The translations under genes and the position numbers were made by a program. DNA of 64,000 nucleotides from LMUY01 sp965199165 (GTDB lineage: Bacteria > Pseudomonadota > Alphaproteobacteria > Acetobacterales > Acetobacteraceae): assembly GCA_965199165.1 (NCBI GenBank), contig OZ240681.1, positions 2,976,001-3,040,000 on the forward strand. Reading direction: 5' to 3'. The notes beneath the pieces are model-generated. The model made no database searches. It was given only the letters and a program-made list of their open reading frames with translations, and had not been told where the DNA came from. Below, in pieces: positions 43,463 through 53,472 of this stretch (positions are counted from its first letter, which is position 1; each line of letters begins with the position of its first letter).

Positions 43463-45306
43463 GCGGGGGCGCCCGCGTGCTGGGCCACACGGTCGTCGGC
43501 CAGTTCCTCCCAGCGGATGCAGCGGGTGTGGTGCGATGGGCCGGCCGGCAGCAGGGCAGGGTGGGCGGCCTCGCAGGCCGGGCGGCTGTGGAGGCAACGC
43601 GGGGCGAACAGGCAGCCGGGCGGCAGCGCGTGCAGCGGCGGGACGATGCCGGGCACGCCCTCCGGCAGCGCGCCATCCTCCGAGGGCGCGCTGCGCAGCA
43701 GGGCGGCGGTGTAGGGATGGAGCGGCGCGGCCAGCACGGCGGCGGCCTCGCCCTGCTCCACGATCTCGCCGGCATACATCACGGCGACGCGGTCGGCGAT
43801 CTGCGCCACCACGGGCAGGCTGTGGGTGATGAACACCATTCCCATCCGCCCCTCGCGCTTCAGGGTGGCGAGCAGATCCAGCACCTGCGCCTGGACCGTC
43901 ACGTCCAGCGCGGTGGTCGGCTCATCGGCGATCAGCAGAGGCGGGTCGTTGGCCACCGCCACCGCAATCATCGCCCGCTGCCGCATGCCGCCGGACAGCT
44001 CGTGCGGGAAGGCGTGCGCGCGTCGCGCCGGGTCGGGGATGCCGACATGCCCCAGCAGCGCCACCGCCCGCGCCGCCGCCGCCCGGGCGGAGAGCGGCCG
44101 GTGCGCGCGCAACGCCTCGGCGATCTGGCTGCCGATGCGGTGGACGGGGTTGAGGCTGCTCATCGGGTCCTGGAACACCATGGCGACGGCGGCGCCGCGC
44201 AGCCGCCGCATCCTGGCCTCCGACGCCCGCAGCACCTCCGTGCCGCCCACCCAGACAGCGCCGCCTTCGGGACGTGCGGCGGCGGGCAGCAGGCCGATGA
44301 CGGACAGGCCCAGCATGGACTTGCCCGATCCGCTCTCGCCCACCACCGCCAGCGTCTCGCCGCGTTGCAGCGTCAGCGAGACGTCGCGCACCGGGCGGAT
44401 CGGCCCGGCGGGCGTTTCGATGGCCACGGTCAGCCCGCGGATGGCGAGTACCGGGCCGCCCGGCGCCACCAGGCCCGGCGCCAGCGCGTCCAGCAGGCGG
44501 TTGCGGCGCGGCACGGCGCGCTGCGGGTCGGCCGCGTCGCGCAAGGCGTCGCACACGGCGTTCAGCGTCAGGATGGTCAGTGACAGCGCCAGGCACGGCC
44601 ACAGCAGCAGCCACGGCGCCTGGGCCATTGTGGTGCGCGCCGCCGATATCATCAGGCCCCAGGATGCCGCCGGCGGCACCACGCCCAGCCCGAGGAAGGA
44701 CAACCCGCTCTCCAGCACCACGGCGGAGGCCGCGGCGAGGCTCACCTGCACCAGCAGCGGCCCGGCGATGTTCGGCAGCACGGTGCGGGCCAGGATGCGC
44801 AACGGCCCCGCGCCCAGCACCCGCACCGCCTCCACATACTCCTGCCGGCGCACGGCCAGCACGCCGGCATAGGCGAGGCGGACGAAGCCCGGCAGGTAGA
44901 CCAGCGCCAGCACGGGTATCAGCGTCAGCGCACCCGGCCCCAGCAGGGTCACGACCAGCAAGGCCAGCAGCAGCGGCGGGAAGCATAGCACCACGTCCAT
45001 GCTGCGCACCGCCAGCGCCTCCGCCACCGCGCCGCCCATCCCGGCGGCCATGCCCAGCAGCGTGCCCGCCACGCAGGCGACCGCGGTGGAGGCGGCGGCG
45101 ACCGCCAGCGACACCCGCGCGCCCCAGAGCAGCCGGGTCAGCACGTCGCGGCCATACTCGTCCTGCCCGAGCCAGTGCGCGGCGCTGGGCGGCGCCAGCC
45201 GGTGCGCCACGTCCATGCCCAGCACCGAAGGCAGCGGCAGCACCGGCGTCAGCAACGCCAGCATGGCGATGAGCGCCAGGGCGGCGAACGGCCACCACCG
45301 CGTCAT
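43459..45306 (-). CDS. Peptide-type ABC importer permease-ATPase fusion (DppC-DppD)
   Basis: 615-residue fusion. Residues 1-275 are a DppC permease (PPSAAHWLGQDEYGRDVLTRLLWGAR motif; five to six hydrophobic segments; coupling loop EYVEAVRVLGAGPLRILARTVLPN). Residues 290-600 are a DppD ATPase with Walker A GESGSGKS, signature LSGGMRQRAMIA, Walker B LLIADEPTTALDVTVQAQV and the C-terminal CLFAPRCLHSRPAC extension. The fusion is unusual but both halves appear intact, so a heteromeric complex with DppB and DppF remains possible. Overlaps dppB by ATGA. Confidence 0.92.
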   Translation of the reverse strand: MTRWWPFAALALIAMLALLTPVLPLPSVLGMDVAHRLAPPSAAHWLGQDEYGRDVLTRLLWGARVSLAVAAASTAVACVAGTLLGMAAGMGGAVAEALAVRSMDVVLCFPPLLLALLVVTLLGPGALTLIPVLALVYLPGFVRLAYAGVLAVRRQEYVEAVRVLGAGPLRILARTVLPNIAGPLLVQVSLAAASAVVLESGLSFLGLGVVPPAASWGLMISAARTTMAQAPWLLLWPCLALSLTILTLNAVCDALRDAADPQRAVPRRNRLLDALAPGLVAPGGPVLAIRGLTVAIETPAGPIRPVRDVSLTLQRGETLAVVGESGSGKSMLGLSVIGLLPAAARPEGGAVWVGGTEVLRASEARMRRLRGAAVAMVFQDPMSSLNPVHRIGSQIAEALRAHRPLSARAAAARAVALLGHVGIPDPARRAHAFPHELSGGMRQRAMIAVAVANDPPLLIADEPTTALDVTVQAQVLDLLATLKREGRMGMVFITHSLPVVAQIADRVAVMYAGEIVEQGEAAAVLAAPLHPYTAALLRSAPSEDGALPEGVPGIVPPLHALPPGCLFAPRCLHSRPACEAAHPALLPAGPSHHTRCIRWEELADDRVAQHAGAPA

Positions 45307-46253
45307 GCCTGCCGCACCCGCGGGTCGAGCGCGCCGTAGAGCAGTTCGATCAGGAGGTTCAGCGTGACGAACAGAACGGAGATGACCAGCACGATGCCCT
45401 GCACCTCCGGATAGTCGCGCGCGTTCACCGCATCGACCAGCAGGCCGGACAGGCCGGGATAGTTGAACACGTACTCAACCAGCACGGTGCCGCCCAGCAG
45501 GGAGCCGAGATGCAACCCCACCACCGTCACCACCGGCATCAGCGCGTTGCGCAGCACGTGCCGGGCGAGCACCTGGCGCCGGGCCAGGCCCTTGGCCCGC
45601 GCGGTGCGGACGTAGTCCCGCCAGGACACGTCCAGCACGGCCGTCCGCGTCATGCGGAACACGGTGGCGAACAGCCCGGCGGCGATGGTCACCGCGGGCA
45701 TCGCCAGCAGCGCGAGGTGGCGGCCCGGCGCCTGCGCCAGCGGCACGTAGCCGCCGGCGGAGGCCCAATGCAGCGTCTGCGCGAACAGCAGCACCAGCAG
45801 CGTGCCCAGCACGAACACCGGCACGGCCAGCCCGACGGCGCTGAGCAGCGAGGCGACCCGGTCCACCACGCGGCCCCGGCGCAGCGCCGCCGCCATGCCC
45901 AGCGGCAGGCCGGCCCCGAGTGCCAGCACCGCGCCGGCGCCGATCAGTTCCAGGGTGCGGGGCAGCCGCCGGGCGATTTCCGGCCCGACCGGCGCGCCAT
46001 CCTGCAGGCTCTCGCCCAGGTCGCCGCGGAGCGCCTGGCCCAGGCTGGCCAGGTATTGCGTCAGCAGCGGCCGATCCAGGCCGAGCTGCTCCCGCACCTG
46101 CTCGACCGCCGCCGGGTCGGGTGCCGAGCCGCCTTGGGACAGCAGCAGTTCCGCCGGGTCACCCGGCACCAGGTGGATGGCCAGGAACACGATGCTGGCC
46201 ACCACCCACACCAGCAGCAGCGCGGATGCGACCCGTTTCAGCAGCCAGGCCAT
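45303..46253 (-). CDS. Peptide-type ABC importer permease, DppB family (second system)
   Basis: 316-residue permease. The first helix is followed by FLAIHLVPGDPAELLLSQGG and QLGLDRPLLTQYLASLGQALRGDLGESLQDG, standard for DppB. Coupling loop RTARAKGLARRQVLARHVLRNALMPVVT. About six membrane segments. Between it and the binding-protein gene lies a 179-base gap with paired palindromic repeats. Confidence 0.94.
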   Translation of the reverse strand: MAWLLKRVASALLLVWVVASIVFLAIHLVPGDPAELLLSQGGSAPDPAAVEQVREQLGLDRPLLTQYLASLGQALRGDLGESLQDGAPVGPEIARRLPRTLELIGAGAVLALGAGLPLGMAAALRRGRVVDRVASLLSAVGLAVPVFVLGTLLVLLFAQTLHWASAGGYVPLAQAPGRHLALLAMPAVTIAAGLFATVFRMTRTAVLDVSWRDYVRTARAKGLARRQVLARHVLRNALMPVVTVVGLHLGSLLGGTVLVEYVFNYPGLSGLLVDAVNARDYPEVQGIVLVISVLFVTLNLLIELLYGALDPRVRQA

Positions 46254-46276
46254 CGACTCCTCCGACGATAGGAGTT

Positions 46277-46402
46277 CCCTCTCCCGCTGGCGGGAGAGGG
46301 TCGGGGTGAGGGTGGTTTCGCCCGCATGGAGGTCAATGCTATCGCCTGAATCCCGTCGTGCTGGCCACCCTCACCCTGCCCTCTGCCGCCAGCAGGAGAG
46401 GG
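46277..46402. repeat. Paired palindromic repeat between binding-protein and permease genes
   Basis: Unit 46277-46314 (stem CCCTCTCCCGC/GCGGGAGAGGG plus GGGGTGAGGGTGG) faces an inverted, slightly decayed unit 46365-46402 (CCACCCTCACCCTGCC, stem CCCTCTGCCGCC/AGCAGGAGAGGG), with about 50 bases between. The arrangement is the same as in the livH-livM gap. Confidence 0.85.
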
Positions 46403-46432
46403 TTTGCGTTGGCGTCGGCGGAGTGGGCAGCG

Positions 46433-47962
46433 TCAGGCGAAGTTGGCTTCCTCCAAAGTGGTGCCGGACAGGAAGGTCAGCGCCCCCGGCATGTTCGCGA
46501 AGCCCTGCACCGACCGCGCCATGGCGTAGCCCTGCGAACGCCATGCCAGGAACACCGCCGGCACCTGCTCCACCGCCTCTCGTTGCAGGTCGAGGTAGAT
46601 TGCCCGCCGCTTGGCCGCGTCGAACTCGGACCGTCCGGCGACGAACATCTGCTCCAGCTTCGGCAGGCGCAGATCGTAGCTGCGGGACGCGCTGGCGCCG
46701 AGCGAGGAGTCGATCAGCCCGGCCAGCCCGTCCGGGTCGTTGCCGTCGGATGTCGTGCCGCCGACCGCGAACTCGTACTGCCCGCGGTTGCCGAGCGCCA
46801 CGCGGGTGGCCCAGTCCGGCAGCGCCAGCTCCACCTGGATGCCGACCGCGGCGAGGTGCTGCTGCATCAGCACCGCCGTGTCCTTGTGCATGCCATACTG
46901 CGCGGTGGACAGCAGCGTGCAGCTGAAGCCGTTGGGCTGGCCTGCCGCCGCCAGCAGCTGCTTGGCCTTGGCCGGGTCGTAGTTCCAGGCGTGGGCGAGC
47001 GTGTCGTCGTAGAACGGGCTCTCGGCGATGATCGGCAGGCCCTCCAGCGGGCTGCCCCGGCCGAAGAAGACCGACTTCACGATCTCCTCCCGGTTGACCG
47101 CGTGCGCCACCGCCAGGCGGACCCGCGGGTCGGTGAATGGGCCGTGCGCGCCGTTGAACGTGACGTACATGAACGGCCCGTCGGTGTTCTCCAGCTTCAG
47201 CTTGGCGTCAGCTTCGATCGACGCCATGGACTGCCAGGGCACGTATTCGATCAGGTCCACGTCGCCCGATTGCAGTGCCGCCACCCGCGCCGTCTCGTCG
47301 GCATAGACGATGACGTCGACGGCCTGGAGCCGCGGCAGGCCCGGGCGGTAGAACTTGTCGAACGCCGCCAGCGTCAGCGACACGCCGCGCTCCTGCGACT
47401 GCAGCACGAACGGGCCGCAGCCGACCCCGGTGCCGTTGCGGTCCAGCGTGCCCTTGGCGACGATCGGCATCTCGTAAGCGGCCAGCCAGATCGGCACCGT
47501 CACCGTCGGCTGCTTCATGATGATGCGCACGGTGGTGGCGTCCGGCGTCTCGATCCGGTCGACGCCCTTGAACTGGCCGCGCATGTAGGCGGTGGACTTG
47601 TCGTCGGCCACCTGCTCGAGCGTCCACTTCACGTCGTCCGACGTTACGGGGTTGCCGTTGTGGAAGCTGGCGTCGCGCAGGTGGAACAGCCATCCCGCGT
47701 CGCCGTCACGCTCCCAGTGCTCGGCCAGCTCGCCGCGCAACTGGCCGTGGGCGTCGTACGACATCAGGCCGCGATGCGTCATCAGCGTGATGGTGCCGGC
47801 GGCCGTGCCGGCCTGCGCCCAGGGCTGGAAGGAGGGCGGGTAGCTGGACAGGCCGAACCGCAGCTTCCGGCCCGGGTCCGCGGCGCGGGCTGGCCCTCGC
47901 AGGAAGGGCAGGGCGGTGGCTGACAGGCCGGCGGCGAGCAGGCTGCGGCGGCGGAGATCCAT
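46433..47962 (-). CDS. Peptide-type ABC importer solute-binding protein (SBP_bac_5, second system)
   Basis: 509-residue periplasmic protein with a Tat-like leader (MDLRRRSLLAAGLSATALPF, then LRGPARAA). Landmarks: HWERDGDAGWLFHLRDASFHNGNPVTSDDVKWTLEQV and PRVRLAVAHAVNREEIVKSVFFGRG. Because hydantoinase/oxoprolinase genes lie directly upstream (9 bases to hyuB), the ligand may be a cyclic or modified amino acid or small peptide; that is inference from context only. Confidence 0.92.
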   Translation of the reverse strand: MDLRRRSLLAAGLSATALPFLRGPARAADPGRKLRFGLSSYPPSFQPWAQAGTAAGTITLMTHRGLMSYDAHGQLRGELAEHWERDGDAGWLFHLRDASFHNGNPVTSDDVKWTLEQVADDKSTAYMRGQFKGVDRIETPDATTVRIIMKQPTVTVPIWLAAYEMPIVAKGTLDRNGTGVGCGPFVLQSQERGVSLTLAAFDKFYRPGLPRLQAVDVIVYADETARVAALQSGDVDLIEYVPWQSMASIEADAKLKLENTDGPFMYVTFNGAHGPFTDPRVRLAVAHAVNREEIVKSVFFGRGSPLEGLPIIAESPFYDDTLAHAWNYDPAKAKQLLAAAGQPNGFSCTLLSTAQYGMHKDTAVLMQQHLAAVGIQVELALPDWATRVALGNRGQYEFAVGGTTSDGNDPDGLAGLIDSSLGASASRSYDLRLPKLEQMFVAGRSEFDAAKRRAIYLDLQREAVEQVPAVFLAWRSQGYAMARSVQGFANMPGALTFLSGTTLEEANFA

Positions 47963-47971
47963 AGGCGCCTC

Positions 47972-49615
47972 CTAAACGACGAGTTGCGGGTAGACGGTAT
48001 GGGCATCCTCGGCCGTGATGCGGCGCTCGGCGATGTCGCGCCGCACCGCCTCGGCGTCACGCTGCTGCGGTGGTCCGTAGCCGCCGGCGCCGGGCGTCAC
48101 GATCTCCACCGTCTCGCCGGCCTGCAGCAGGCCGGCTCCATGCTCGAACGCGGCGACGCCCGGGCCGTAGCCGAAGCTGCCCATGCCGCCGGGCTTCCCG
48201 CCCTCCAACCCCCAGGGTGCCGAACGCGTGCGCGATCCGGCGAGCCGCAGGCGGGACGGCAGCTCGGCCCGGTAGATGCGGCGCAGCCCCATGCCGCCGC
48301 GCTGCCGCCCGGCGCCGCCGGAGCCCTCCACCAGCTCGTAGCGCAGCACGGTCAGCGGGTATTCGATCTCCAGCGCCTCCACCGGCAGGTTGCTGGTGTT
48401 GGTCATGTGGACGTGCACGCCGTCCAGCCCATCCTTGCCCGCGCGGGCGCCGAACCCGCCGCCGATCGTCTCCAGGTAGATCCAGGTGCTGCCGTCCGCC
48501 TGGTTGCCGATGAAGCTGGCCACCGCGCAGGAGCCGTTATGGGCCGCCGACACCCGGCCCGGCACCGCCTGCGCCAGCGCGCCGTGGATCAGGTCCACCA
48601 CCCGCTGGCAGGTGGTGATGCGCCCGTTCACCGCCGCCGGGTGCACGCAGCTGACCACGGACCCGGCGCGTGCCGTCACGTGCAGCGGGCGCGCCAGGCC
48701 GGCATTGGGCAGCACGGTCGGGTCCACCACCGTCTTGACCGCGTAGTAGACGGTGGAGAGCAGGGCGGTGTGCACCATGTTCAGCCCGGCCCGCACCTGG
48801 TCCTGCGCGTCGAAATGCAGGTGCATGTCCTCCCCGGCGACGCGGATTTCGCACCGCATGGCGATCTCGAACGGCACCTCCGCCTCGTCGAACACGTCCG
48901 CGAAGGCGTAGGTGCCGTCCGGGATGGCGGCGATCCCGGCGCGCATCTTGCGCTCGGCATAGTCCAGCAGCGCGTCCCCGGCCGCCAGCACGGTGTCGCG
49001 GCCGTACTTGCGGCACAGCGCGCCCAACCGTTCCACGCCCAGCCGGTTTGCCGCCATCTGCGCCCGCAGGTCCGACAGACGCTCGCGCGGCACCTGGCAG
49101 TTGAGCAGGATCAGCTCCTGCACGTCGGCCTGCAGCACGCCGGCGCGATACAGGCGGATGGGCGGGATGCGCAGGCCCTCCTGGTAGATATGCGCGTGGC
49201 CGCGGTCGGCGAAGTCGGCATGGTGCGCGGTGTTGACGGCCCAGGCCACCATGGTGCCGTCCACGAACACCGGCTCCGCCAGCACGATGTCCGGCAAATG
49301 GGTGCCGCCGCCCTCGTAGGCGTCGTTGCCGACGAACACGTCGCCGGGCTGCATCTCCGCCGTGGAATGGCGCTTGAGGATGTGCGGGATGATGCCGATG
49401 AAGGAGCCGAGATGCATCGGGATGTGCTCGGCCTGGCACAGCGTGTCCCCCCGGGTGTTGAACAGAGCGGTGGAGCAGTCCCGCCGTTCCTTGATGTTGG
49501 TGGAGTAGCTGGCCCGCACCAGCGCCTCGCCCATCTCCTCCGTGATGGAGGACAGGGCGCTGCCGATGACCTCGACGGTGATCGGGTCGACGGCGACGGG
49601 TGGCGTGGCGTCCAT
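47972..49615 (-). CDS. Hydantoinase B/oxoprolinase beta-subunit-type protein (first pair)
   Basis: 547-residue HyuB-family protein (catalytic partner in ATP-dependent hydrolysis of N-methylhydantoin, 5-oxoproline and related cyclic amides, also in acetone and acetophenone carboxylases). Family landmarks: DPITVEVIGSALSSITEEMGEALVRASYSTNIKERRDCSTALF, then MHLGSFIGIIPHILKRH, FVGNDAYEGGGTHLPDIVL, and the C-terminal GGAGRQRGGMGLRRIYR. ATG at 49615 overlaps the HyuA stop by one base (TGATG). The following gene is the binding protein of the ABC importer. Confidence 0.94.
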   Translation of the reverse strand: MDATPPVAVDPITVEVIGSALSSITEEMGEALVRASYSTNIKERRDCSTALFNTRGDTLCQAEHIPMHLGSFIGIIPHILKRHSTAEMQPGDVFVGNDAYEGGGTHLPDIVLAEPVFVDGTMVAWAVNTAHHADFADRGHAHIYQEGLRIPPIRLYRAGVLQADVQELILLNCQVPRERLSDLRAQMAANRLGVERLGALCRKYGRDTVLAAGDALLDYAERKMRAGIAAIPDGTYAFADVFDEAEVPFEIAMRCEIRVAGEDMHLHFDAQDQVRAGLNMVHTALLSTVYYAVKTVVDPTVLPNAGLARPLHVTARAGSVVSCVHPAAVNGRITTCQRVVDLIHGALAQAVPGRVSAAHNGSCAVASFIGNQADGSTWIYLETIGGGFGARAGKDGLDGVHVHMTNTSNLPVEALEIEYPLTVLRYELVEGSGGAGRQRGGMGLRRIYRAELPSRLRLAGSRTRSAPWGLEGGKPGGMGSFGYGPGVAAFEHGAGLLQAGETVEIVTPGAGGYGPPQQRDAEAVRRDIAERRITAEDAHTVYPQLVV

Positions 49616-51666
49616 CAGGTGAACTCCAGGATCAGGTTCAGGGTCGGCTCGACATGCGCGGTCATGCCGGGCAGCACGACGGTCGTGGCGTCCATCTGCT
49701 CGATGATGGCGGGTCCGCCGAACCGGTTGCCGGAGCGCAACCGCTCGCGGTCGTAGACCGGGCAGGCGGTGAACCCGCCGGCCTCCGGTAGCCAGACCTC
49801 GCGCGTGCCGGTGATCGCCGCCGTGGCATCTGGCCCGGCATCGGGGTGTGCCGGCAGCCCGGCCTTCTGCACCAGCCCCGCCGCCTCCAGCCGGAACGTC
49901 ACCAGCTGCACCGCCTCGCCCTCGGCGACGAAGCCGTACATCCGCTGGTGCGCGGCGGCGAACCCGGCCGCCAGCGCGTCCAGCGTCGCCGCCGAGACCT
50001 CGCCTTCGGGCACGGCGACCGGCAGCTCGTAGTTCTGCCCGGCATACCGCATGTCCACCGTGCGGGTCGCCCGGCGCACCGCGGGGGCGATGTCGCTGGC
50101 GGCGAACCAGCGCTCCGCTTGGGCCTGCAGCGTGGCGAAGCCCTCCTGCATCGCCGGGATGGCCGCCGGCGCCAGGGTTTGCAGCCGGGTGATGGCGAAG
50201 TCGGCGCGCAGGTCGGTCAGCAGCAGGCCCATGGCGCAGAGGATGCCGGGATTGCGCGGCACCAGGATGCGGCCGATCTCCAGGTCCATTGCCAGGCGCG
50301 CGGCATGCAGCGGCCCGGCACCGCCGAACGCCGCCAGGGTGTAGTCGCGCGGATCGTGCCCGCGCTGCACGCTGACGACGCGGATCGCCCGCGCCATGTT
50401 GGCCGTCACCACCGCCAGGATGCCCTGCGCCGTCTCCATCACACCAAGGCCCAGCTGCTCCGCCAGGTGCCCCACCGCCGCGCGGGCCAGATCCTGCCGC
50501 ACCGCCATGCGGCCGCCCAGCAGGTGCGTCGGGTTCAGCGTCTGCAGCACGACGTTGGCGTCGGTGACGGTCGCCTCCGCATTGCCCTTGTCGTAGCAGA
50601 CCGGGCCGGGAAAGGCGCCGGCCGAGCGGGGGCCGACCTTCAGCAGGCCGCCGCTGTCGACGAACGCGATCGACCCGCCGCCGGCGCCCACGGTGTGGAT
50701 GTCCAGCATCGGCGCCTTGATCGGGTAGCCGTGCACGGTGGCCTCGTTGGTCAGCCCGCAGACGCCGCCCTGCAACAGCGCCACGTCCGTGCTGGTGCCG
50801 CCCATGTCGAAGGTGATCAGGTCCGGCAGGCCGGCGGCGCGGCCCACCGCCTGGGCTGCCATGACACCCGTGCTGGGGCCGGACAGGATGGTCCGCACCG
50901 GCAGCCGCGCCGCCTGGGAGAAGCCGATGACGCCGCCATTGGACTGCGTCAGATAGGGCGCGGTGCGCAGGCCCAGCGCGGCCAGACGCTCGCCTAGCCG
51001 CTCGATATAGCCGTGCATGACCGGGCCGAGATAGGCGTTCACGACCGCCGTGCTCATGCGTTCGTATTCACGGAACTCCGGCGCCACCTCGTGCCCGGTG
51101 CAGGCGAACGCATCGGGCAGTTCCTCCGCGACGATGCGCAGCGCCGCGGCCTCGTGCTCCGGCCGCACGAACCCGTAGAGGAAGCAGATGGCGACCGCCT
51201 CGACGCCGGCCTCGCGCAAGGCCCGGGCGGCCTCGCGAACCGCCTGTTCGTCCAGCGCGGTCTCCACCGTGCCGTCGTGGCGCACCCGCTCCGGCACCTC
51301 CAGCCGCAGGTCGCGCGGCACCAGCACGGCGGCCTTGTCGGCTTGTAGGTCGTAGAGGTCGGGGCGTTTCTGGCGGCCGATCTCCAGCAGGTCGCGGAAG
51401 CCGTCCGTGGTGATCAGCCCGGTGCGGGCGCCGCGATGCTGGATCAGCGCGTTGGTGCCCACGGTGGTGCCGTGGCCGAAGAAGCCGATCGCGCCGGGCG
51501 AGTCCCCGGCCTGCGCCATGCCCTGCGCGACCCCGTCGCCGATCCCGCGGGAGGGATCGTCCGGCGTGGAGGAAACCTTCCACACCGCGATCCGCCCGCT
51601 CGCTTCGTCGAACATGCAGACATCGGTGAAGGTGCCGCCGGAGTCCACGCCCACTCGCCACGCCAC
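49615..51666 (-). CDS. Hydantoinase A/oxoprolinase alpha-subunit-type protein (first pair)
   Basis: 683-residue HyuA-family ATPase of the actin/acetate-kinase fold. The phosphate loops are GVDSGGTFTDVCMFD near the N-terminus and ITFDMGGTSTDVALL in the middle, followed by TVGAGGGSIAFVDSGG. The GTG at 51666 is chosen as start: GGAGA stands about nine bases ahead and the protein then opens AWRVGVDSGGTFTDV; a longer in-frame start at 51726 adds an implausible Arg-rich tail. ATP-driven activation of a cyclic amide is the usual role; the substrate is not identifiable. Confidence 0.93.
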   Translation of the reverse strand: MAWRVGVDSGGTFTDVCMFDEASGRIAVWKVSSTPDDPSRGIGDGVAQGMAQAGDSPGAIGFFGHGTTVGTNALIQHRGARTGLITTDGFRDLLEIGRQKRPDLYDLQADKAAVLVPRDLRLEVPERVRHDGTVETALDEQAVREAARALREAGVEAVAICFLYGFVRPEHEAAALRIVAEELPDAFACTGHEVAPEFREYERMSTAVVNAYLGPVMHGYIERLGERLAALGLRTAPYLTQSNGGVIGFSQAARLPVRTILSGPSTGVMAAQAVGRAAGLPDLITFDMGGTSTDVALLQGGVCGLTNEATVHGYPIKAPMLDIHTVGAGGGSIAFVDSGGLLKVGPRSAGAFPGPVCYDKGNAEATVTDANVVLQTLNPTHLLGGRMAVRQDLARAAVGHLAEQLGLGVMETAQGILAVVTANMARAIRVVSVQRGHDPRDYTLAAFGGAGPLHAARLAMDLEIGRILVPRNPGILCAMGLLLTDLRADFAITRLQTLAPAAIPAMQEGFATLQAQAERWFAASDIAPAVRRATRTVDMRYAGQNYELPVAVPEGEVSAATLDALAAGFAAAHQRMYGFVAEGEAVQLVTFRLEAAGLVQKAGLPAHPDAGPDATAAITGTREVWLPEAGGFTACPVYDRERLRSGNRFGGPAIIEQMDATTVVLPGMTAHVEPTLNLILEFT

Positions 51667-51801
51667 TCTGCGGTCTCTCCTTGCCAACCGTGAACGGTCC
51701 GTCGATCTGCCGTTACGAACCCCCATCCGCCAGCCGGGGAGGGTTCAGACGCAACGATACGGCAATATGTGGTTGCCCTGTCCAGAATGAGAAAGAGCCG
51801 G

Positions 51802-53472
51802 CTATGGTGATGTGTCGCCGTAACCATACACGTCGCGCGCCTGTTCCTCGGTGATCAAGCCATCCCGCAGGTCCCCCGCAACCAGGGCGCGGTCGCGTGT
51901 CCGTGGGTCGCCCATGCCGCCGCCGCCGGGCAGTTCCAGCACCAGGCGTTCGCCGTCGGGGATGATCTGGAAGCCCTTGGGCCGCAGCGTCGCGCCAGAC
52001 TTCAGCAGCACGCGCCCGCCTGCCCCCGGGGCGCCGCCCTCGCGCCCCTTCGGGGCGTTGGCCACGCGGTCGAAGATCGCGTTGCAGGCGAACTCCAGCT
52101 CGTCGCGCCCGGCGATCTCCATGACCTGGCCCAGGCCGCCGCGGGTGCGGCCGGCGCCGCCGCTGCCGGGGCGCAGTTCCTTGCGCCAGATGACGATGGG
52201 CGCCACTGCCTCCGTCGCCTCCACCGGCATGGTGCGCACGCCGGAGGGAAAGGCGGTGGCGTCCAGCCCGTCCTGCTCCGGCCGCGCGCCGGTGCCGCCG
52301 CTGTTGAAGGTGATGACCTCGAAATCCGGCAGCACTGGCCGGTTCGGGGTGCCCTGCCCGGACACCGCGCCGCCGCCGCGCAAGGGCGGGTTCCACAGGC
52401 AGGACGCACCCTCCGCCGCCACCCGGTCCGGCACCGCCTGGTGCAGGCAGCCCATCATCAGGTCCGGTAGCAGGTGGCCGATCACATGCCGCACGGCCAC
52501 CGCATAAGGCCGCGGCGCGTTCAGGATGCAGTCGGCCGGGATGACGCAGCGAAACGGCTCCAACGAGGCGGTGTTGTTCGGGATATCCGGTGCCACCACC
52601 ACCTTGATGCCGAACGCCGTGTAAGCCCGAGTGTAGGCGGCCGGCACGTTGATCCCGCGCGTCGACAGGCCGGAGGTGCCGTCGAAATCGACCGTGATCG
52701 TGTCGGCGCCGACCGTCATCGCGGCCTGCAGCGTCACGGGTGCCTCGTAGCCGTCGCTGCCGATCTCCGCGCGATAGGTGCCGGGTGGCAGGGCGGCGAT
52801 GGCAGCCACGGTGGCGCGGCGGCTGGCGTCGAAGATGTGCGCCGCCAGGTCGTCCAGCCCGTCCATGCCGAACTCCGCCATCATCTCCACCAGGCGGCGG
52901 ATGCCGGCGTCGTTGCAGGCGCACAGCGAGTAGACGTCCCCCTCCAGCTCCACCGGCAGGCGGGTGCCGGCGCGCAGGATGTCGAAGAACGTCTCGTTCG
53001 CCACGCCCGCGGCGAAGCATCTGACGATGGGGATGTACATCCCCTCCTCGAACACGCTGCGCGCTTCCGGCCCCATGCCGAGGCCGCCGATGTCGATCAC
53101 GTGCGCGGTGTTGGCGAACAGCCCCACCATGCGGCCCGCATGGAAGGCCGGCGACACCACCGTCAGGTCGTGCAGGTGCCCGGTGCCGAGCCACGGGTCG
53201 TTGGTGATGTAGTGGTCGCCCGGCTTCATCGTCGCCGCCGGGAAGCGTCGGAGGAAGTGGCCCACGCTCTCCATCATGGAGTTGACGTGGCCCGGCGTGC
53301 CGGTGACGGCCTGCGCCAGCATGCGGCCCTGCAGGTCGAAGATGCCGGCCGAGAGGTCGCCCGACTCCCGCACCGTGGTGGAGAACGCGGTGCGGATCAT
53401 GGTCTGCGCCTGCTCCTCCACCACCGCGATCAGCCGGTTCCACATGATGCCGTAGGCGAGCGCCGAGATCAT
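51802..53472 (-). CDS. Hydantoinase B/oxoprolinase beta-subunit-type protein (second pair)
   Basis: 556-residue HyuB paralogue, only distantly similar to the first. N-terminus MISALAYGIMWNRLIAVVEEQAQTMIRTAFSTTVRESGDLSAGIFDLQGRMLAQA; middle PGDHYITNDPWLGTGHLHDLTVVSPAF; C-terminus GGAGRTRGGLGQVMEI and a glycine-rich ELPGGGGMGDPRTRD. The start at 53472 overlaps the HyuA2 stop by ATGA. A gap of 135 bases separates it from the first hyuA, in which no clear promoter was identified. Confidence 0.93.
   Translation of the reverse strand: MISALAYGIMWNRLIAVVEEQAQTMIRTAFSTTVRESGDLSAGIFDLQGRMLAQAVTGTPGHVNSMMESVGHFLRRFPAATMKPGDHYITNDPWLGTGHLHDLTVVSPAFHAGRMVGLFANTAHVIDIGGLGMGPEARSVFEEGMYIPIVRCFAAGVANETFFDILRAGTRLPVELEGDVYSLCACNDAGIRRLVEMMAEFGMDGLDDLAAHIFDASRRATVAAIAALPPGTYRAEIGSDGYEAPVTLQAAMTVGADTITVDFDGTSGLSTRGINVPAAYTRAYTAFGIKVVVAPDIPNNTASLEPFRCVIPADCILNAPRPYAVAVRHVIGHLLPDLMMGCLHQAVPDRVAAEGASCLWNPPLRGGGAVSGQGTPNRPVLPDFEVITFNSGGTGARPEQDGLDATAFPSGVRTMPVEATEAVAPIVIWRKELRPGSGGAGRTRGGLGQVMEIAGRDELEFACNAIFDRVANAPKGREGGAPGAGGRVLLKSGATLRPKGFQIIPDGERLVLELPGGGGMGDPRTRDRALVAGDLRDGLITEEQARDVYGYGDTSP

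Noticed and set aside
51667..51801. Promoter of the first hyuA gene in the gap (TGGACA and CATATT-like strings on the minus strand)
   Set aside because: The two boxes are only about 11-12 bases apart, too close for a sigma-70 promoter; not supported.
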